From: Sternotherus odoratus
Lineage: Eukaryota; Chordata; Testudines; Kinosternidae
NCBI GenBank assembly: GCA_032164245.1
Contig: JAVMKO010000006.1
Span: forward strand, 106,824,624-106,888,623
Direction: 5' to 3'
DNA: 64,000 nt
The translations under genes were made by a program, and so were the position numbers. Each line of letters starts with the position of its first letter. The stretch's first letter is position 1. The notes beneath the pieces are model-generated. The model saw only the letters and a list, made by a program, of their open reading frames with translations. It ran no database searches and had not been told where the DNA came from. This document shows positions 11,790-24,054 of this stretch, piece after piece.

Positions 11790-12180
11790 AAAGCAAGTGC
11801 TGAGAACTCTTTCCAGTCCACTGGTATCTCTGGAGGATGTTAAGCAGAAGCTACCAAAGTCAGACATTTTTAAATTAGCAGGTCCAGAGAACTTGCATCC
11901 AAGAGTCTTAAAAGAGTTGGCCGAGGAGCTCGCAGACTGTTAATGCCGATTATCGGTAAAGCTTGGAGCACTGGGGAAGTGCCGGAAGACTGAGAGAAAG
12001 CTCGTGTTGTGTCTGTTTTTTAAAAGAGTAAACAGAATGGCCTGGGTAATTCTAGGCCTGTCAGTCTGACATCAATCCTGAGCAAGAGAATGGAGTGACT
12101 GATATGGGACTCGGTTAATAAAGAACTAAAAGATAATGTAATTAATGCAAAGCAACATGAAGCTTTCTGGCCTGTGAGGA
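11790..12180 (+). mobile_element. CR1 LINE reverse-transcriptase fragment
   Basis: Decayed CR1 ORF2 on the plus strand: one frame reads AGPENLHPRVLKELAEELAD near 11880-11940, the entry to the RT fingers of CR1-type LINEs. The following text has stops (a TAA right after the second GCAGACTG) and shifts, so it is inactive. Confidence 0.75.
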
Positions 12181-12199
12181 GGGAACCTCCCCCCTCTCC

Positions 12200-13440
12200 T
12201 TTCACTGGGGTAACAGAGGGGGTCTCTCCTATGGCCCCTTAACTATAAGCTGCTTCTCCAGCCTAAGTTAAGTATTTTCCATCCCCAAAACCCACACTCT
12301 ACCAGTTGGGAATTGGGTCCGCTGCCACCATTCATGTGAATCTCCAAGACCCTGGAGGGGGCACACAAACACCCCAAACTCCCCTTCCCTCTCCCTGAGA
12401 GATTAGGACACTTAGACACTGCTTCACCCCCCCCCCCCAGCCTGAAATCAGAGAGAGAGATGCAGCACACCGGCTCACGCTGTGAGCCTGCCACTGAGAC
12501 ATTGCTCCCCTTCCCCCCTCCCTTTCCAGCCTGAAAGCAGAGAGAACTTCAAGAGAATAACCAAACGCTTCTTATAACAAAAAAGATTTAATAAAGAAAA
12601 GAGAACAATTTACAGCGAATACAACTTCACAGATATAAAGCTTTCTAATCCCTCCCTCAAGATTTTACCCCCTGGAAGGTTAGGGACACTCTAAATCAGG
12701 TACAAACTTTATGAGATCAAAATGCTACTTACAGTATTCTAATCTTAGAAATAGAAGGGCGCTCCATCTCTCCCAAAGCTAGGAGAGGGGAGAAGGGCTT
12801 CCATAGCTGGAAAGAGGTCGAGCTAGCCCTAAAGCTCCGGGACGAACTGAACTGACTTCCTGGTTCTTCCTCCAGGTGGGCCAGTCTGACGTCACCCCCC
12901 CCCCCCCCCGCTCCCTCAGTTAACCCCCAACAGGTAAAACAGCATTCCAAGGCACTTCACACTCATGACATGGTCTTGGAATCTCTGAATCTCTTAATTG
13001 TCCCAATAGTTAATTACCATCACTTGTTAACAATTTGCACTTTATTTCAAGTCTAACCCTGTCCAGCTTCAACTTCCAGCCATCTTCTTATATCCACTGG
13101 CTGCGGTGGGCTCTGATCTCAGCTCCCTCAGGTCATTCTGGAGTCACCACCTGCCTGCAATGAAGGCAAGGGCGGATTCTGATCTCAGCCCCCCGGGTCA
13201 ATCTGGAGTCACCCCTGATTGCAATGAGATCAGGGCTGGATCTCAGTTATGCTGGGGTCATGCCAGAGCCACGCCATGTGAGCCCCACTCTCACAAAACC
13301 CAGCAGACCTAGGAAAAGAACCCGGCACTATTTATTGTTCCATATCTCAAGGTTTTGAAGTAAAATATCCGTTTCTCCAGTGTAAATCCAGAGCAATTGC
13401 AGATCCACTGGGGTACGTCAGTTCAGACCCAAGCCCGGAT
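12200..13440. other. non-coding, LTR-like debris
   Basis: Contains C-homopolymer runs (12429-12439, 12895-12910) and a stretch around 12560-13060 with minus-strand poly(A)-type motifs like those in LTRs. Three short direct repeats built on gatctcagc and gagtcacc lie at 13110-13260. No coding domain is seen. The assignment to an LTR is weak. Confidence 0.3.
13331..13336 (-). promoter_or_regulatory. candidate poly(A) signal of gene B
   Basis: The minus strand reads AATAAA about 130 bp downstream of the gene B stop codon at 13465. This is a normal distance for a short 3' UTR. Confidence 0.5.
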
Positions 13441-13464
13441 ATCGACGTTGGGAGCAGAGGCTGC

Positions 13465-16400
13465 TCACAGCTCCCTGAAGTCGCTCGTGTCAAAAGATAC
13501 CTTCAGGTGTTTGAACTTTTCAAAGTCTTTCTGATGCTCCCTTCTAAACTGGTCCCGCTCCCGCGCCCGTTGGACGAAGGGTCCCGGGCCCCGGGGCTTG
13601 GCCAGGCCGTAGCTCAGCTGGAGGTATTGTTCCGGGCTGCACCTCATCAGCCTCACCTCCAGGCTGAGCGCCTCCAGCACCAGGTTCTTCAGGGAATTCT
13701 CTTCCTCAGTCCGGTGCCAGGCGAAGAAATTCAGCGAGGGCAGGAAGTAGCTGGGCAGCTGTTTCTTCTCCAGGCTGAACTCCAGCATCTTCAACAGAGT
13801 CCCCAGGGCATCCCGCACCGTGGCCCAGTTCTCTGTCTCTGGGTTGAGGTGGGAAGCCCAAAAAAGAACCATCTGCAAAAAAAACAAGCAGCTGTAACCA
13901 CTAGAGACCGCTACCCTCCCACAACAAGGGGTAGAACCCAGGAGTCCTGGCTCCCAGCCCCTCTCCTCTAACCCACATCCCTCCCAGAACTGAGGAACCC
14001 TGGCTTCCAGCCCTCCTGCTCCAATCTTAGATGGTTCTCCCCTATATCCAAGGATATATCTCCCATTCCACACCCACTCCCCACCCTGGCTCCCCCGTCT
14101 GAGTCACCTTCAGATGGTAGGAGGTCAGGACTTTGCCGTAGCGCGGCCCCCACTTCTCCATGTTGATTTGCTTCAGCACCCGCAGCGCCTTCTGCCTGCG
14201 CCCCCCATCGGCGTCAATATCCTTGAGGAGTCGGGTCTCAGCCAGGGAGAAGGTGAGCCTGGAGTGGGGTGGAGGCAAATGGGGGAGGCTGACTGGGTCA
14301 GACAGACACCCCCATCCCAAACCTGCCCCGAGGTGTGTGTGTGTCTGTCCACCCCTCCCTGCTGGAGGGGATGAGCCCTGCTCTGTGCATTTGTGTTACC
14401 TTCTGCTGGAACCAATGAGATTTGCACGTTTACCTCCAGTATGAATTCTTGGCCACCAGATCGGTCCCGGTTCTGTAAATTTCCATGGTGTTCCAGGTGG
14501 GTTTCATCCGCTCCGTGCCCTGCTCCCGGTCCCACCAGTCGGAGAGCCACCGGAGATCCTGCCGCGGCCAATCCATGGACATGTCCACTTTATTCCGGAT
14601 GGTGGGCACCAGGTCTATGGACACAGCTTGGCCGTCCACCTCTGCACTGAGCTGCACGGCTGGACTAATTGGGTCAATACCCACAGTGTTCTCCAGTCTA
14701 ATGTTTCCTTGGAGAGGGCAAGACAGAGGAGTGGGAGTCAAAAGCAAACAGCTGACATAGGTCAGAGCTTTGCAGATCTGAGACGATGGAAGAGCAAACG
14801 TCAAGGGAATGAGGGCCAAGATCCCAGGACTCCTGGGTTCTATCTCAGGCTCTGGGAGGGGACCGGGGTCTAATGGCCTAGAGTTGGGGGTGGGCTGGGA
14901 ATCAAGACTCCTGGGTTCTCTCCCAGCTCCAGGAGGGGAGCAGTCTAGTGGTGAGAGCGTGGGGCCTGGGAACCAGGACTCCTGGGTTCTATTTCTGGGT
15001 CTCTCTGACCTTGTGTAACTAACTTCATCTCCATGGGCACACGGTGAATTAGTGGAAGAACTGAGAATAGAAACCAGTAATCCTGACTCCCTAACCCCTA
15101 ACTCTGGGAACTCCATTGTGCGAGAGGGATTATGAAGGACCAGTGAAAAATTTCTCACCCCACAGCTGTGCTGGTGCCCCTTAATCCTGACTGCCAGCCC
15201 TGGGCTTCCCCCTTTATGCCCTGCCAATGCCCTGACTCACAGTCCCTGCTATCACAGCTCTGGGCTTCCTCAACACACAACTCTGCTTGTGCCCTTGAAC
15301 CCTAACCAGCAACCCCTACTATTGCGGCCAGGGGCTCTCCCACCCCCCACAGCTCTGTTAGTGCCCCTCAAACCCAACTCACAGCCCCCTTTTCAGTGTA
15401 TTTACTATTTTACCCTACACAATTGAACAGTTTTGCCGTCTGTATTTCCCTTGTGCTTATAATTTCTCCCCTTACAGAGTCCCTTCATGTATATAATTTT
15501 TACTTACTAATGCCGGGAGCAGGGTTTCTTCTCTCTAAAAGCAGAGATGGGGCAAGCAAAGGGCTCGTTAAAATCTGTCACACTCAGAGTCTTGTATCAC
15601 AAAGGTAAAATTGGAAAAAAAATGATGAGATTCCTGCCGGGTTGGAAGAAGTCCGATTTCTTTGCGCCTCTATTAATCAAGTCTTGGCCAGCTCACAGTT
15701 ACAGCTATGGGTTGTCTTAAGTGCTGACATCAACACACTGGAAATACGATCAGTTCGCCTTGTTCCACACTCGCTAGTTCCACTGTTTCACTCCTTCACT
15801 TATGGGGATGATTTTTATCCCAGTACAGGAAAATCCTTACAGCCCCTGCTAGCATGGGTGCTGTTATACCAGGATTAAAGGGCTGTCGTGCTTGGCAAGG
15901 AATTGACTGGAGCTACAGCAACTCAAGCCAGGTTGAAATGGGATTAAGAACAGCCTCAGTACATGGATATAAAAACACATTTGCCCAGTGCAAATTGGTG
16001 TGATGCCCTTTACCAAGGTGGCAAGGGTGCACCTCTTTGGCAAACTCCTTGGGAAGTTAAAGAACGAATTAACAGCAGGTGGCAAAAAGATAAACCTGAA
16101 AAATATTCCTCAATCGAGCTGCTAGGGTTTAGGTCACAGAGAATTCAGAACCCTCAGTGCCCCCCCCCCCCTTAAAAAAAAAGTTAATAGAAAAAAACCA
16201 AAACAATAACCCAATCTATGGCAGTGTTTATCATCCTCCTGACTGGCCTTAACTAACTGATGCAGTAATAATGAATTAATATTCACAAAGAAACTTACCT
16301 TCAGCCAGAGCTTTCTGGACACACTCCGACAGTTCTGACATTACACTATATGGATCAACTCTACTCTTCCAAAGCTGTAGCTGAAAAGGGATGAAATAAG

Positions 16401-17213
16401 ACAACTTCAGATGCTTTCATCCAAATCAAGAGGACGCTGCGGGTTGGGACTGAGTGGTACCAGTAGAGCTGTGGTGGGGAGCCCAGGGCTGAGGGAGCAG
16501 GGGCTGCAGGCGGAGAACAAGGGGTGCCGGCGGAGCTGTGGGGTCAGAAAGCCCCGGGCTGGGCTGGCAGGACTGAGGGGCTCTGGCAGACCGGAGGAGG
16601 TGCGAGAGGGAAGATCCCAGAGCTGGGCTAGCAGAGGGTGACTTTCTGACTGCCCTCTGATCTCACTTACCTGCCGGTCATTGATTGTTTTTATGTCTTC
16701 CTCTGTGAGGTCCACGTCTACAGTCTTCCTCTCCAAGAGATCTCTCATTATCAGCTTGTTATAATCCACCACCACCTTGTTCCCCCAGCGGTACACCGGC
16801 ACCCCGGGCTTCAAGCTGTCCCAGACAGGCAGATGACCCTTTGGGGTGTACAGTTTGCTGTACAGGCTGCCCATAAGGATCAGGTTCGTCCTGTACTGGA
16901 TGGGGGCCAGGAAGTCATAGTCGCTGCTGCTGGACTCTGTCCGGACGTGGACGTCCTGGGCTTGGCTGCCCACCAGGATGGCTTCCCCCGTGAACAGCTC
17001 CATGTTACACTCATGCACTCGAGTCATGATCCTGCTGACCAGAGCTTGCACCAGCTGGCACTCCCGCTCCCTTCTCTGGCGGTCCCTTTGCTCGGGATAC
17101 ACATGGTTCCCCAAGAAGCATTTCAGGAACTCCTGGACAAGTGTATGACACTCAGCCTGCTCCTCTTCCATGTCTCTTGGCAGTCCTGCCTCACTCGGGT
17201 ACTTGCCTGCCAT
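13465..17213 (-). CDS. gene B: Mab-21 / cGAS-like nucleotidyltransferase (5 exons, 485 aa)
   Basis: Joined coding exons: 16671-17213, 16299-16380, 14434-14707, 14108-14258 and 13465-13872, total 1458 nt. Exons 1, 2 and 4 have exactly the lengths of gene A (543, 82, 151). Exon 3 is 12 nt longer, adding four residues before the central strand. GS is at residues 82-83, the acidic pair at D98 and D100 (SDYDFLAP), the third acid at D240 (VSIDLVP), then SYHLK and LPSYFLPSLNFF. The catalytic set looks complete, so activity is plausible but unproven. Gene A is the closest relative, with exon 5 almost identical up to HLK. After that B ends quickly (VSFDTSDFREL), unlike A. The ATG at 17213 is preceded by GTGGGG, as in A. 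Confidence 0.9.
16440..16645. repeat. short repeat block in intron 1 of gene B
   Basis: Degenerate units related to the ggctgtgggt...gaggggcaccgg repeat of gene A intron 1 lie between the exon 1 donor (16670) and exon 2. Unlike in gene A it has not expanded. The shared position suggests the seed predates the A/B duplication. Confidence 0.65.
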
Positions 17214-17499
17214 CCCCACTGGGCACAGATGGCTCCTGGCAGGGCTGAGCCCTCCTCAGTCCCAGGGAAAACTCTAGTACAGTGGTTCAGATCTGCACTT
17301 CCTGTAAAGGCACCTCCTCTCCTGATCATAGCTGAGCCGCATGGGGGAAGGGGAAGTTGATTGCAGGGGAAACAGGCCAGTTATTTCTGCCAGAGAGACC
17401 TTTAGCATCTGACTTACCGGAAATGACACCACCATAATAATACAACAGTAAAAGCATGAGTCATTAGGAGACAAATTCCACTTCTTTCGGACTCACAGA

Positions 17500-17640
17500 C
17501 GCTAAGACCCGAAGGGACCCCTGTGATCATCTGCTGAAACGTCCTAACCCAGGGCAGTGGACTGTCCTGAATTCATTCTTGTTTGAACTAAACCCTAGTT
17601 CATATTGGCAGGCTGTCTGGAGCGGCTCAAGAGTGTGAGT
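17500..17640 (-). mobile_element. CR1-like 3' end fragment
   Basis: Text such as gacccgaagggacccctgtgatcatctgctgaa resembles the 3' end of CR1 read on the opposite strand. Compare agaagggacccttcccccca at 47170. Short and without a frame. Confidence 0.5.
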
Positions 17641-17699
17641 ACCAACCCCAGGGCAGACTGCTAAGGAGCAGGGTATAAACCAAAAATTGGTTGTGAATT

Positions 17700-17850
17700 C
17701 TATACTTAGCGCTCGTCATGTCCGCCGAAAGTAGCCGCCGAATGCGGAAGTACTCAATTCGGCGGCTTTTAGGTGGACATACAAGGGTCCGCCGCGCTGC
17801 TGAGGAAAAGGAAAAAGGGTCCCGGTTCAAAAGTTTGAGAACCGCTGTGA
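17700..17850. mobile_element. hAT MITE fragment
   Basis: Shares tccgccgaa, ggacatacaagggtccgccg and the end tttgagaaccgctg with the complete 205-bp element at 53517-53721. The left end lacks the terminal repeat, so it is truncated or decayed. Confidence 0.6.
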
Positions 17851-17989
17851 CAAATGGTCCCTCCCACCAAAAATCACAACGATATCCCTGGTCTATACAT
17901 CCCTTAGGGCTAGTCCTGGTCACATACTGGGGATCTTTTGCTAATGCTCAGTGACTCTGGCCCCACAGAGACCGAGAAGCAAAAAGACA

Positions 17990-19235
17990 CAGTTTCTTCC
18001 TGTCAAGGAGTTTTATTCCCTTCCTCCCAGGGTTCAGGCTGATGGGATGAGTTCACATACGGGTCCTCTCTTCATTGGGTGAGGGAGAATGCAAGTAACA
18101 AAGTCTTTGCTCTTTGAGGTTTCAGGATGGAACATTTGATTTCAATGAGCCTTCTTGGAGGGCAGGCCAGGCCCTAACAACTTCTGTAGGAAGCTGGCAT
18201 TGTACATTAATTAATGCTTCTTTCCTGAGTGAGGATTTACACAATTACAGAGGATTGCAATACAAACACTCCCTGCCACCTTATAACAAGGGGTACCGAT
18301 GGTATCAGTGAGATTAATACATGCAGCATCCTACAAGCGTTTCATAACATCTGATCCCTAAATACATTCTTATAAACCTACCAGGCTGCTAACACACAGG
18401 TGAGCCAGACTGGTTTCCAGCTATGCATTTGTCAGTGTTTGGTTGAGACTTTGGGGCCTTGGCATGAGCTGGCGCCTGGTCTGCCAGCGTCACACAGATT
18501 TTTCAGAAAAACATCCCATCTTGATTTACAACTTGCCAGTGAAGGAGAATCTACCCGAGCCCTTGGGAAGTTGTTGCAGTGGTTAAGTCCCCTCACTATT
18601 AACAAATTCATTCTTCTTTCAAGTCTAAACCTGTCCAGCTTAAAATTCCAGACATTGGATCTTATACCTTTGACTCCCTATTATCAAATTTCTGTTCCCC
18701 AAGTAGGTACTGTACTTACAGACTCTTATCTGCTCTGGGATAGATACCCAGTGTTGCCAATCACAAACATTCAACGGTCAGGAACATGGCTTAAAATCAT
18801 GAGATTTGGAGGGAGAAAACGCTGGGTTCTCTTTATTCACATTTGGGTTATTGAGCCTTTTAGGATTTTGTTTTCCTACTTACCTCCTCAAACCCTCCAC
18901 CGCTCCCCAAAAACAATTTTGTTAAATTTGAGACCATCAGCTAGGTCCCTACTCAGCATAAGTTCGACACAGCTTTCAGTACCCACAGAAGTGTTCTGTA
19001 GCGTACTACTGAACAGAACCAAACCAGTCAATGAAAAACTGTGTACCGAATGAACAACAAACGATCATGTGTAGATCATATCTTTACCCTGAGACAATTG
19101 ATTGAGAAACTTGCTTACCACAGAAGATGAATCTTGAACTTCATAGATTTCACCAGATCTTTCATCTGCATCCATAGGTCTCTATCACAGATCTTGCAAC
19201 AATATGGTCTTCCTAGAAAGATAGCGCCACAGGCC
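17990..19235. other. retroelement debris
   Basis: Includes a CR1-like 3' end in minus orientation at about 18500-18660 (ggaagttgttgcagtggtta, ctaaacctgtccagc). At 18770-18890 is a fragment of an interspersed repeat (aaaatcatgagatttgg) also seen near 47000. No exon was identified. Confidence 0.45.
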
Positions 19236-19239
19236 AAGA

Positions 19240-20020
19240 TCCTGTATGATCTTCAAAATGCTGGGTAAGGACAGAAAGTGGAGAGACAGATTGGTTTGCT
19301 ATCATCACTGGAGTGTGGCAGGATTGTATCTTACCACTTTTCCTTTTCTGCATAGATGACGTGATGCAAAAAGCAACATCAAAGGAAGATACAGAAGTTA
19401 TGTGGAGTAAAGCTTCAAGAGATCGACTTTGCGGATGACATTGTTCTGTTGGACACAGATGAGGATGATATGGAAAAAACCCCTACAATGTCAAAGATGG
19501 TGCTGTCAAAGAGGATTAAGAAACAGCCAAAAGAAGACAAAAGTCATGACTGTTGAAAGAGGAGTCAGTAATAATGTTGTGCATCTGACTGATGGCGAAG
19601 AATCTGGCATGGTTAACAAATTTGTACATCTTGGAAGCACAATCAGTGCTGATGGCCAACTCCACAAAGAAGTGGAAAAGAGAACTGGGAACACAAGTGG
19701 TGTTTTTTGAGACTGACAAATATCTGAACAAATAAAGAGATTCTCACCAGAACCAAGATAAAAGTTATGCAATGCCATTGTGATACCCACATTGTTACAT
19801 GCTCCTGAAACTTGGCAAGTGCTAGAAGCCCACGACAGGAAACTTATCACATTCCATCAGAGATGGTGGCTGAGAATACCTGGTGTCCGACCACTGGGGG
19901 AACAAAGTAACTAACACTGATGTGTTATGAAGGACTGTCCAACAAACGGGGTGTAAAGATACTGATTTGAAAAAGAAGACTGAAGTGGTTTGGGCGTGTT
20001 GCACAGACGTCAGAAAAAAA
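19240..20020 (+). pseudogene. non-CR1 LINE reverse-transcriptase remnant
   Basis: Across frames the plus strand reads LQEIDFADDIVLLDTDED, where FADD is the RT catalytic box, preceded by GVWQDCILP. Further on come VNKFVHLGSTISADGQ and lastly RKLITFHQRWWLRIPG. This order (FADD, then FxHLGSxI, then a C-terminal RRWLRIxG) is that of RTE/R4-like LINE polymerases. Several frame changes and stops make it inactive. No ends or TSD were found. Confidence 0.7.
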
Positions 20021-20459
20021 CCCAAACCCTTTACAAACTCCTTGATTGGAGACCCAGCAATATCCCCTTCACAGACCCTCTCTCAGGGATCCCCCACTAT
20101 TCCCCTCAGAGACCCTTACTAAACCTCAGAGCACCCCATGCCACCTCAGAAATACACAACTTCTCCCTCAGAGACCCCGAATATCTCCCAATATACCCAC
20201 GGGGACCTTCCCTCCGCTGTCCCCCAGGAAACCCAATGCCCCCTCAGAAATAACCCAACAGCCCCTCAATAACCCACACAGAAACCCACCAATTTCCCCT
20301 GCCAGAGACTTGTCCAAATATCCCTGAGAGACCTTCCAGTTTCATCCCCAAGAACAAGCCCCCAATATCCCTTCCCAAGGACCACACAACCTCCTCTCAA
20401 CATCCAATTCAGACACCCCTAATATCCTCAAGGGGACCCCACAATATCCCCCTCAGAGA

Positions 20460-22060
20460 CCCCCACCATATCCCCACTACCCCCTTCAGACTCACAATAT
20501 CTCCCCACCATCCCCCTCAGAGAACCCCAATATCTTCCCTCCAGCCCCCTCAGAGACCCCCAATATCTCCCCACCATCCCCTTCTGAGACCCCCAATATC
20601 TTCCCTCCAGCCCCCTCAGAGACCCCCAATATCTCCCCACTACCTCCTTCAGAGACCCCCAATATCTCCCCACCATCCCCCTGAGACCCCCAATATCTCC
20701 CCACCATCCCCTTCTGAGACCCCCAATATCTTCCCTCCAGCCCCTTCAGAAACCCCCAATATCTCCCCACCATCCCCTTCTGAGACCCCCCAATATCTTC
20801 CCTCCAGCCCCTTCAGAGACCCCCAATATCTCCCCACCATCCCCTTCTGAGACCCCCCAATATCTTCCCTCCAGCCCCTTCAGAGACCCCCAATATCTCC
20901 CCACCATCCCCTTCAGAGACCCCCAATATCTCCCCACCATCCCCTTCTGAGACCCCCCAATATCTTCCCTCCAGCCCCTTCAGAGGGCCCCAATATCTCC
21001 CCACCATCCCCTTCAGAGAGCCCCAATATCTCCCCACCATCCCCCTCAGAGACCCCCAATATTTCCCCACCATCCCCTTCTGAGACCCCCAATATCTCCC
21101 CACCATCCCCTTCAGAGACCCCCAATATCTCCCCACCATCCCCTTCAGAGACCCCCAATATCTCCCCACCATCCCCTTCTGAGACCCCCAATATCTCCCC
21201 ACCATCCCCTTCAGAGAGCCCCCAATATCTCCCCACCATCCCCTTCAGAGAGCCCCCAATATCTCCCCACCATCCCCTTCAGAGACCCCAATATCTCCCC
21301 ACCATCCCCTTCAGAGACCCCCAATATCTCCCCACCATCCCCTTCAGAGACCCCCAATATCTCCCCACCATCCCCTTCAGAGAGCCCCCAATATCTCCCC
21401 ACCATCCCCTTCTGAGACCCCCAATATCTCCCCACCATCCCCTTCAGAGACCCCCAATATCTCCCCACCATCCCCTTCAGAGACCCCCAATATCTTCCCT
21501 CCAGCCCCCTCAGAGACCCCCAATATCTCCCCACCATCCCCTTCTGAGAGCCCCAATATCTCCCCACCATCCCCTTCAGAGACCCCCAATATCTCCCCAC
21601 CATCCCCTTCAGAGACCCCCAATATCTTCCCTCCAGCCCCCTCAGAGACCCCCAATATCTCCCCACCATCCCCTTCTGAGACCCCCAATATCTCCCCACC
21701 ATCCCCTTCAGAGACCCCCAATATCTCCCCACCATCCCCTTCAGAGACCCCCAATATCTTCCCTCCAGCCCCCTCAGAGACCCCCAATATCTCCCCACCA
21801 TCCCCTTCTGAGACCCCCAATATCTCCCCACCATCCCCTTCAGAGACCCCCAATATCTCCCCACCATCCCCTTCAGAGACCCCCAATATCTTCCCTCCAG
21901 CCCCCTCAGAGACCCCCAATATCTCCCCACCATCCCCTTCAGAGAGCCCCCAATATCTTCCCTCCAGCCCCTTCAGAGACCCCCAATATCTCCCCACCAT
22001 CCCCTTCAGAGAGCCCCCATATCCTCCTGAGACCCCCGATATCCCGCCAACATCCCCCTC
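20460..22060. repeat. 33-bp C-rich minisatellite
   Basis: About 45-50 copies of a 33-bp unit (ccccttcagagacccccaat, then atctccccaccat), mixed with a variant containing atcttccctccagcc. As 33 is a multiple of 3, all frames on the minus strand stay open; these are not genes. A looser lead-in runs from 20040. The array ends 30 bp before a GC-rich centre and is mirrored by a G-rich array beyond it. Confidence 0.95.
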
Positions 22061-22089
22061 AGAGACCCCCTAGACACCCCCCCTCAGGT

Positions 22090-22245
22090 CCCTGTCCCCA
22101 GTGACCGTTGGCGCCCTGACCCCCCCCTCCCCTCCCATTGCAGCTGGGAGGGCGGGAAGGAAGCGGCTCCAGCCAGGGCGGGGGCGTAACGGCCGCAACG
22201 GTCCCGGGGGGAGGGGCCTGAGGGGGATGTCGGTGGGGGGGGGGG
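22090..22245. promoter_or_regulatory. GC-rich, promoter-like centre between inverted arrays
   Basis: A unique, CpG-containing segment with three Myb-type motifs: CCGTTG at 22105-22110, TAACGG at 22187-22192 and CAACGG at 22196-22201. The sequence gttggcgcc is close to an E2F site. GACCGTTG (22103-22110) and CAACGGTC (22196-22203) form an inverted pair 85 bp apart. This could be a bidirectional or plus-strand promoter for the exon at 23885. That is inference from motifs only. Confidence 0.35.
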
Positions 22246-22249
22246 GGTG

Positions 22250-23820
22250 TCTCTGAGGGAGTCATGTCGGGAGCACGCTGCGGAGGGTCTCTGAGGGGAG
22301 GTTGAGGGGATATTGGGGTCTCCAAGGGGGGATGTCAGGGGTCTCTGAGGGAGATATTGGGTGTCTGAGGGGGGGATGTGTCAGGGGGCTCTGAGCTGGG
22401 ATGTTGGGGGGGGGGCTCTGAGGGGATATTGGGAGGTCTCTGAGTGGGGATGTCAGGGTCTCTGAGGGGAGATTCAGGGGATATTGGGGTCTCCAAGGGG
22501 GGATGTCAGGGGTCTCTGAGGGAGATATTGGGTGTCTGAGGGGAGGGATGTGTCGGGGGCTCTGAGCTGGGATGTTGGGGGGGGGCTCTGAGGGGATATT
22601 GGGAGGTCTCTGAGTGGGGATGTCAGGGTCTCTGAGGGGAGGTTGAGGGGATATTGGGGTCTCCAAGGGGGGATGTCAGGGGTCTCTGAGGGAGATATTG
22701 GGTGTCTGAGGGGGGGATGTGTCAGGGGGCTCTGAGCTGGGATGTTGGGGGGGGGGCTCTGAGGGGATATTGGGAGGTCTCTGAGTGGGGATGTCAGGGT
22801 CTCTGAGGGGAGATTCAGGGGATATTGGGGTCTCCAAGGGGGGATGTCAGGGGTCTCTGAGGGAGATATTGGGTGTCTGAGGGGAGGGATGTGTCGGGGG
22901 CTCTGAGCTGGGATGTTGGGGGGGGGCTCTGAGGGGATATTGGGAGGTCTCTGAGTGGGGATGTCAGGGTCTCTGAGGGGAGGTTGAGGGGATATTGGGG
23001 TCTCCAAGGGGGGATGTCAGGGGTCTCTGAGGGAGATATTGGGTGTCTGAGGGGGGGATGTGTCGGGGGGCTCTGAGCTGGGATGTTGGGGGGGGGGCTC
23101 TGAGGGGATATTGGGAGGTCTCTGAGTGGGGATGTCAGGGTCTCTGAGGGGAGGTTGAGGGGATATTGGGGTCTCCAAGGGGGGATGTCAGGGGTCTCTG
23201 AGGGAGATATTGGGGTTTTCTGAGGGGAGGGATGTGTCGGGGGCTCTGAGCTGGGATGTTGGGGGGTTTCTGAGGGGAGATTGAGAGGATATTGGGGTCT
23301 CCAAGGGGGGATGTCAGGGGTCTCTGAGGGAGATATTGGGTGTCTGAGGGGGGGATGTGTCGGGGGCTCTGAGCTGGGATGTTTGGGGGGGTCTTTGAGG
23401 GGAGACTGAGGGGATATTGGGGTCTGAGGAAGGCAGTTGGGGGTCTCTGAGGGGACTATGGGGGTGTCAGAGGTCTGTCAGGGGATCTCTGAGCAGGGAT
23501 ATTGGGGAGATATGGGGGTTTCTAAGGAGGATATTGGGGGGCTCTGAGGGGCGATAGGGTGTCTCTGAGGAGGGACATTGGGGGGTCTCTGAAGATATAT
23601 AGGGGTGTCAGGGAGGATGTTGGGGCAGTCAGTCTCTCAGGAGGGATGGGGGTCTCAGAGGGATGTTGGGGATATTTTGGGGATCTGAAGGGGATGGTGG
23701 GGAGATATAGGGAGTCTCTGATAAGGGACATCAGGGGGTTTCTGAGATCGGATATTGGGGCCTCTGAGGGGGGAGGTTGGGGAGATATTGGGGTTCTCTG
23801 AGGGGGCGATTGTCTCTGTA
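22250..23820. repeat. G-rich minisatellite with a 170-bp higher-order unit
   Basis: Subunits of 30-60 bp (gaggggatattggg, gggatgtcaggggtctctga) are ordered in a unit of about 170 bp. It is marked by tctccaagggg near 22319, 22490, 22661, 22829, 23000, 23171 and 23299. The text is roughly the reverse complement of the C-rich array at 20460-22060. Many runs of three to nine G make G-quadruplexes likely on the plus strand. Confidence 0.93.
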
Positions 23821-23884
23821 CACCCCCACAGCCCGCCACGGGCACTGACTCAAGGACACTGAGCTTGAGGCCCCGTCCCGCCAG

Positions 23885-23986
23885 GTTATGCACAAACACA
23901 CACGCACCCTGAGAGAGACCGTAGATCCCATCGCTGCGCATGAAAAAAACATGGAGAGAGATGCCCAGCAACAGACGTGGGAGCAG
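23885..23986 (+). CDS. possible single exon, unknown protein
   Basis: A 102-nt open frame (34 codons, phase 0 at both ends) is bounded by an acceptor (cgtcccgccag) and a consensus donor (gagcag, then gtaagc). It begins V-M-H-K and ends AAHEKNMERDAQQQTWEQ, a charged, helix-prone text unlike the repeats around it. No following exon was recognised downstream. It may be a first coding exon of a gene driven from the GC-rich centre at 22090-22245, or a chance frame. I do not recognise the protein. Confidence 0.35.
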
Positions 23987-24054
23987 GTAAGCTGGATGGG
24001 GCAGTGGGTCGCTGTGGGACTCAGGACTCCTGGGTTCTGTTCCTGGCTCTGCCA

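Noticed and set aside
20428..23007. Many minus-strand Gly/Glu-rich and Pro-rich frames
   Set aside because: Products of 33-bp and 170-bp tandem repeats, the same peptide being read in two frames; no start, splice or domain support.
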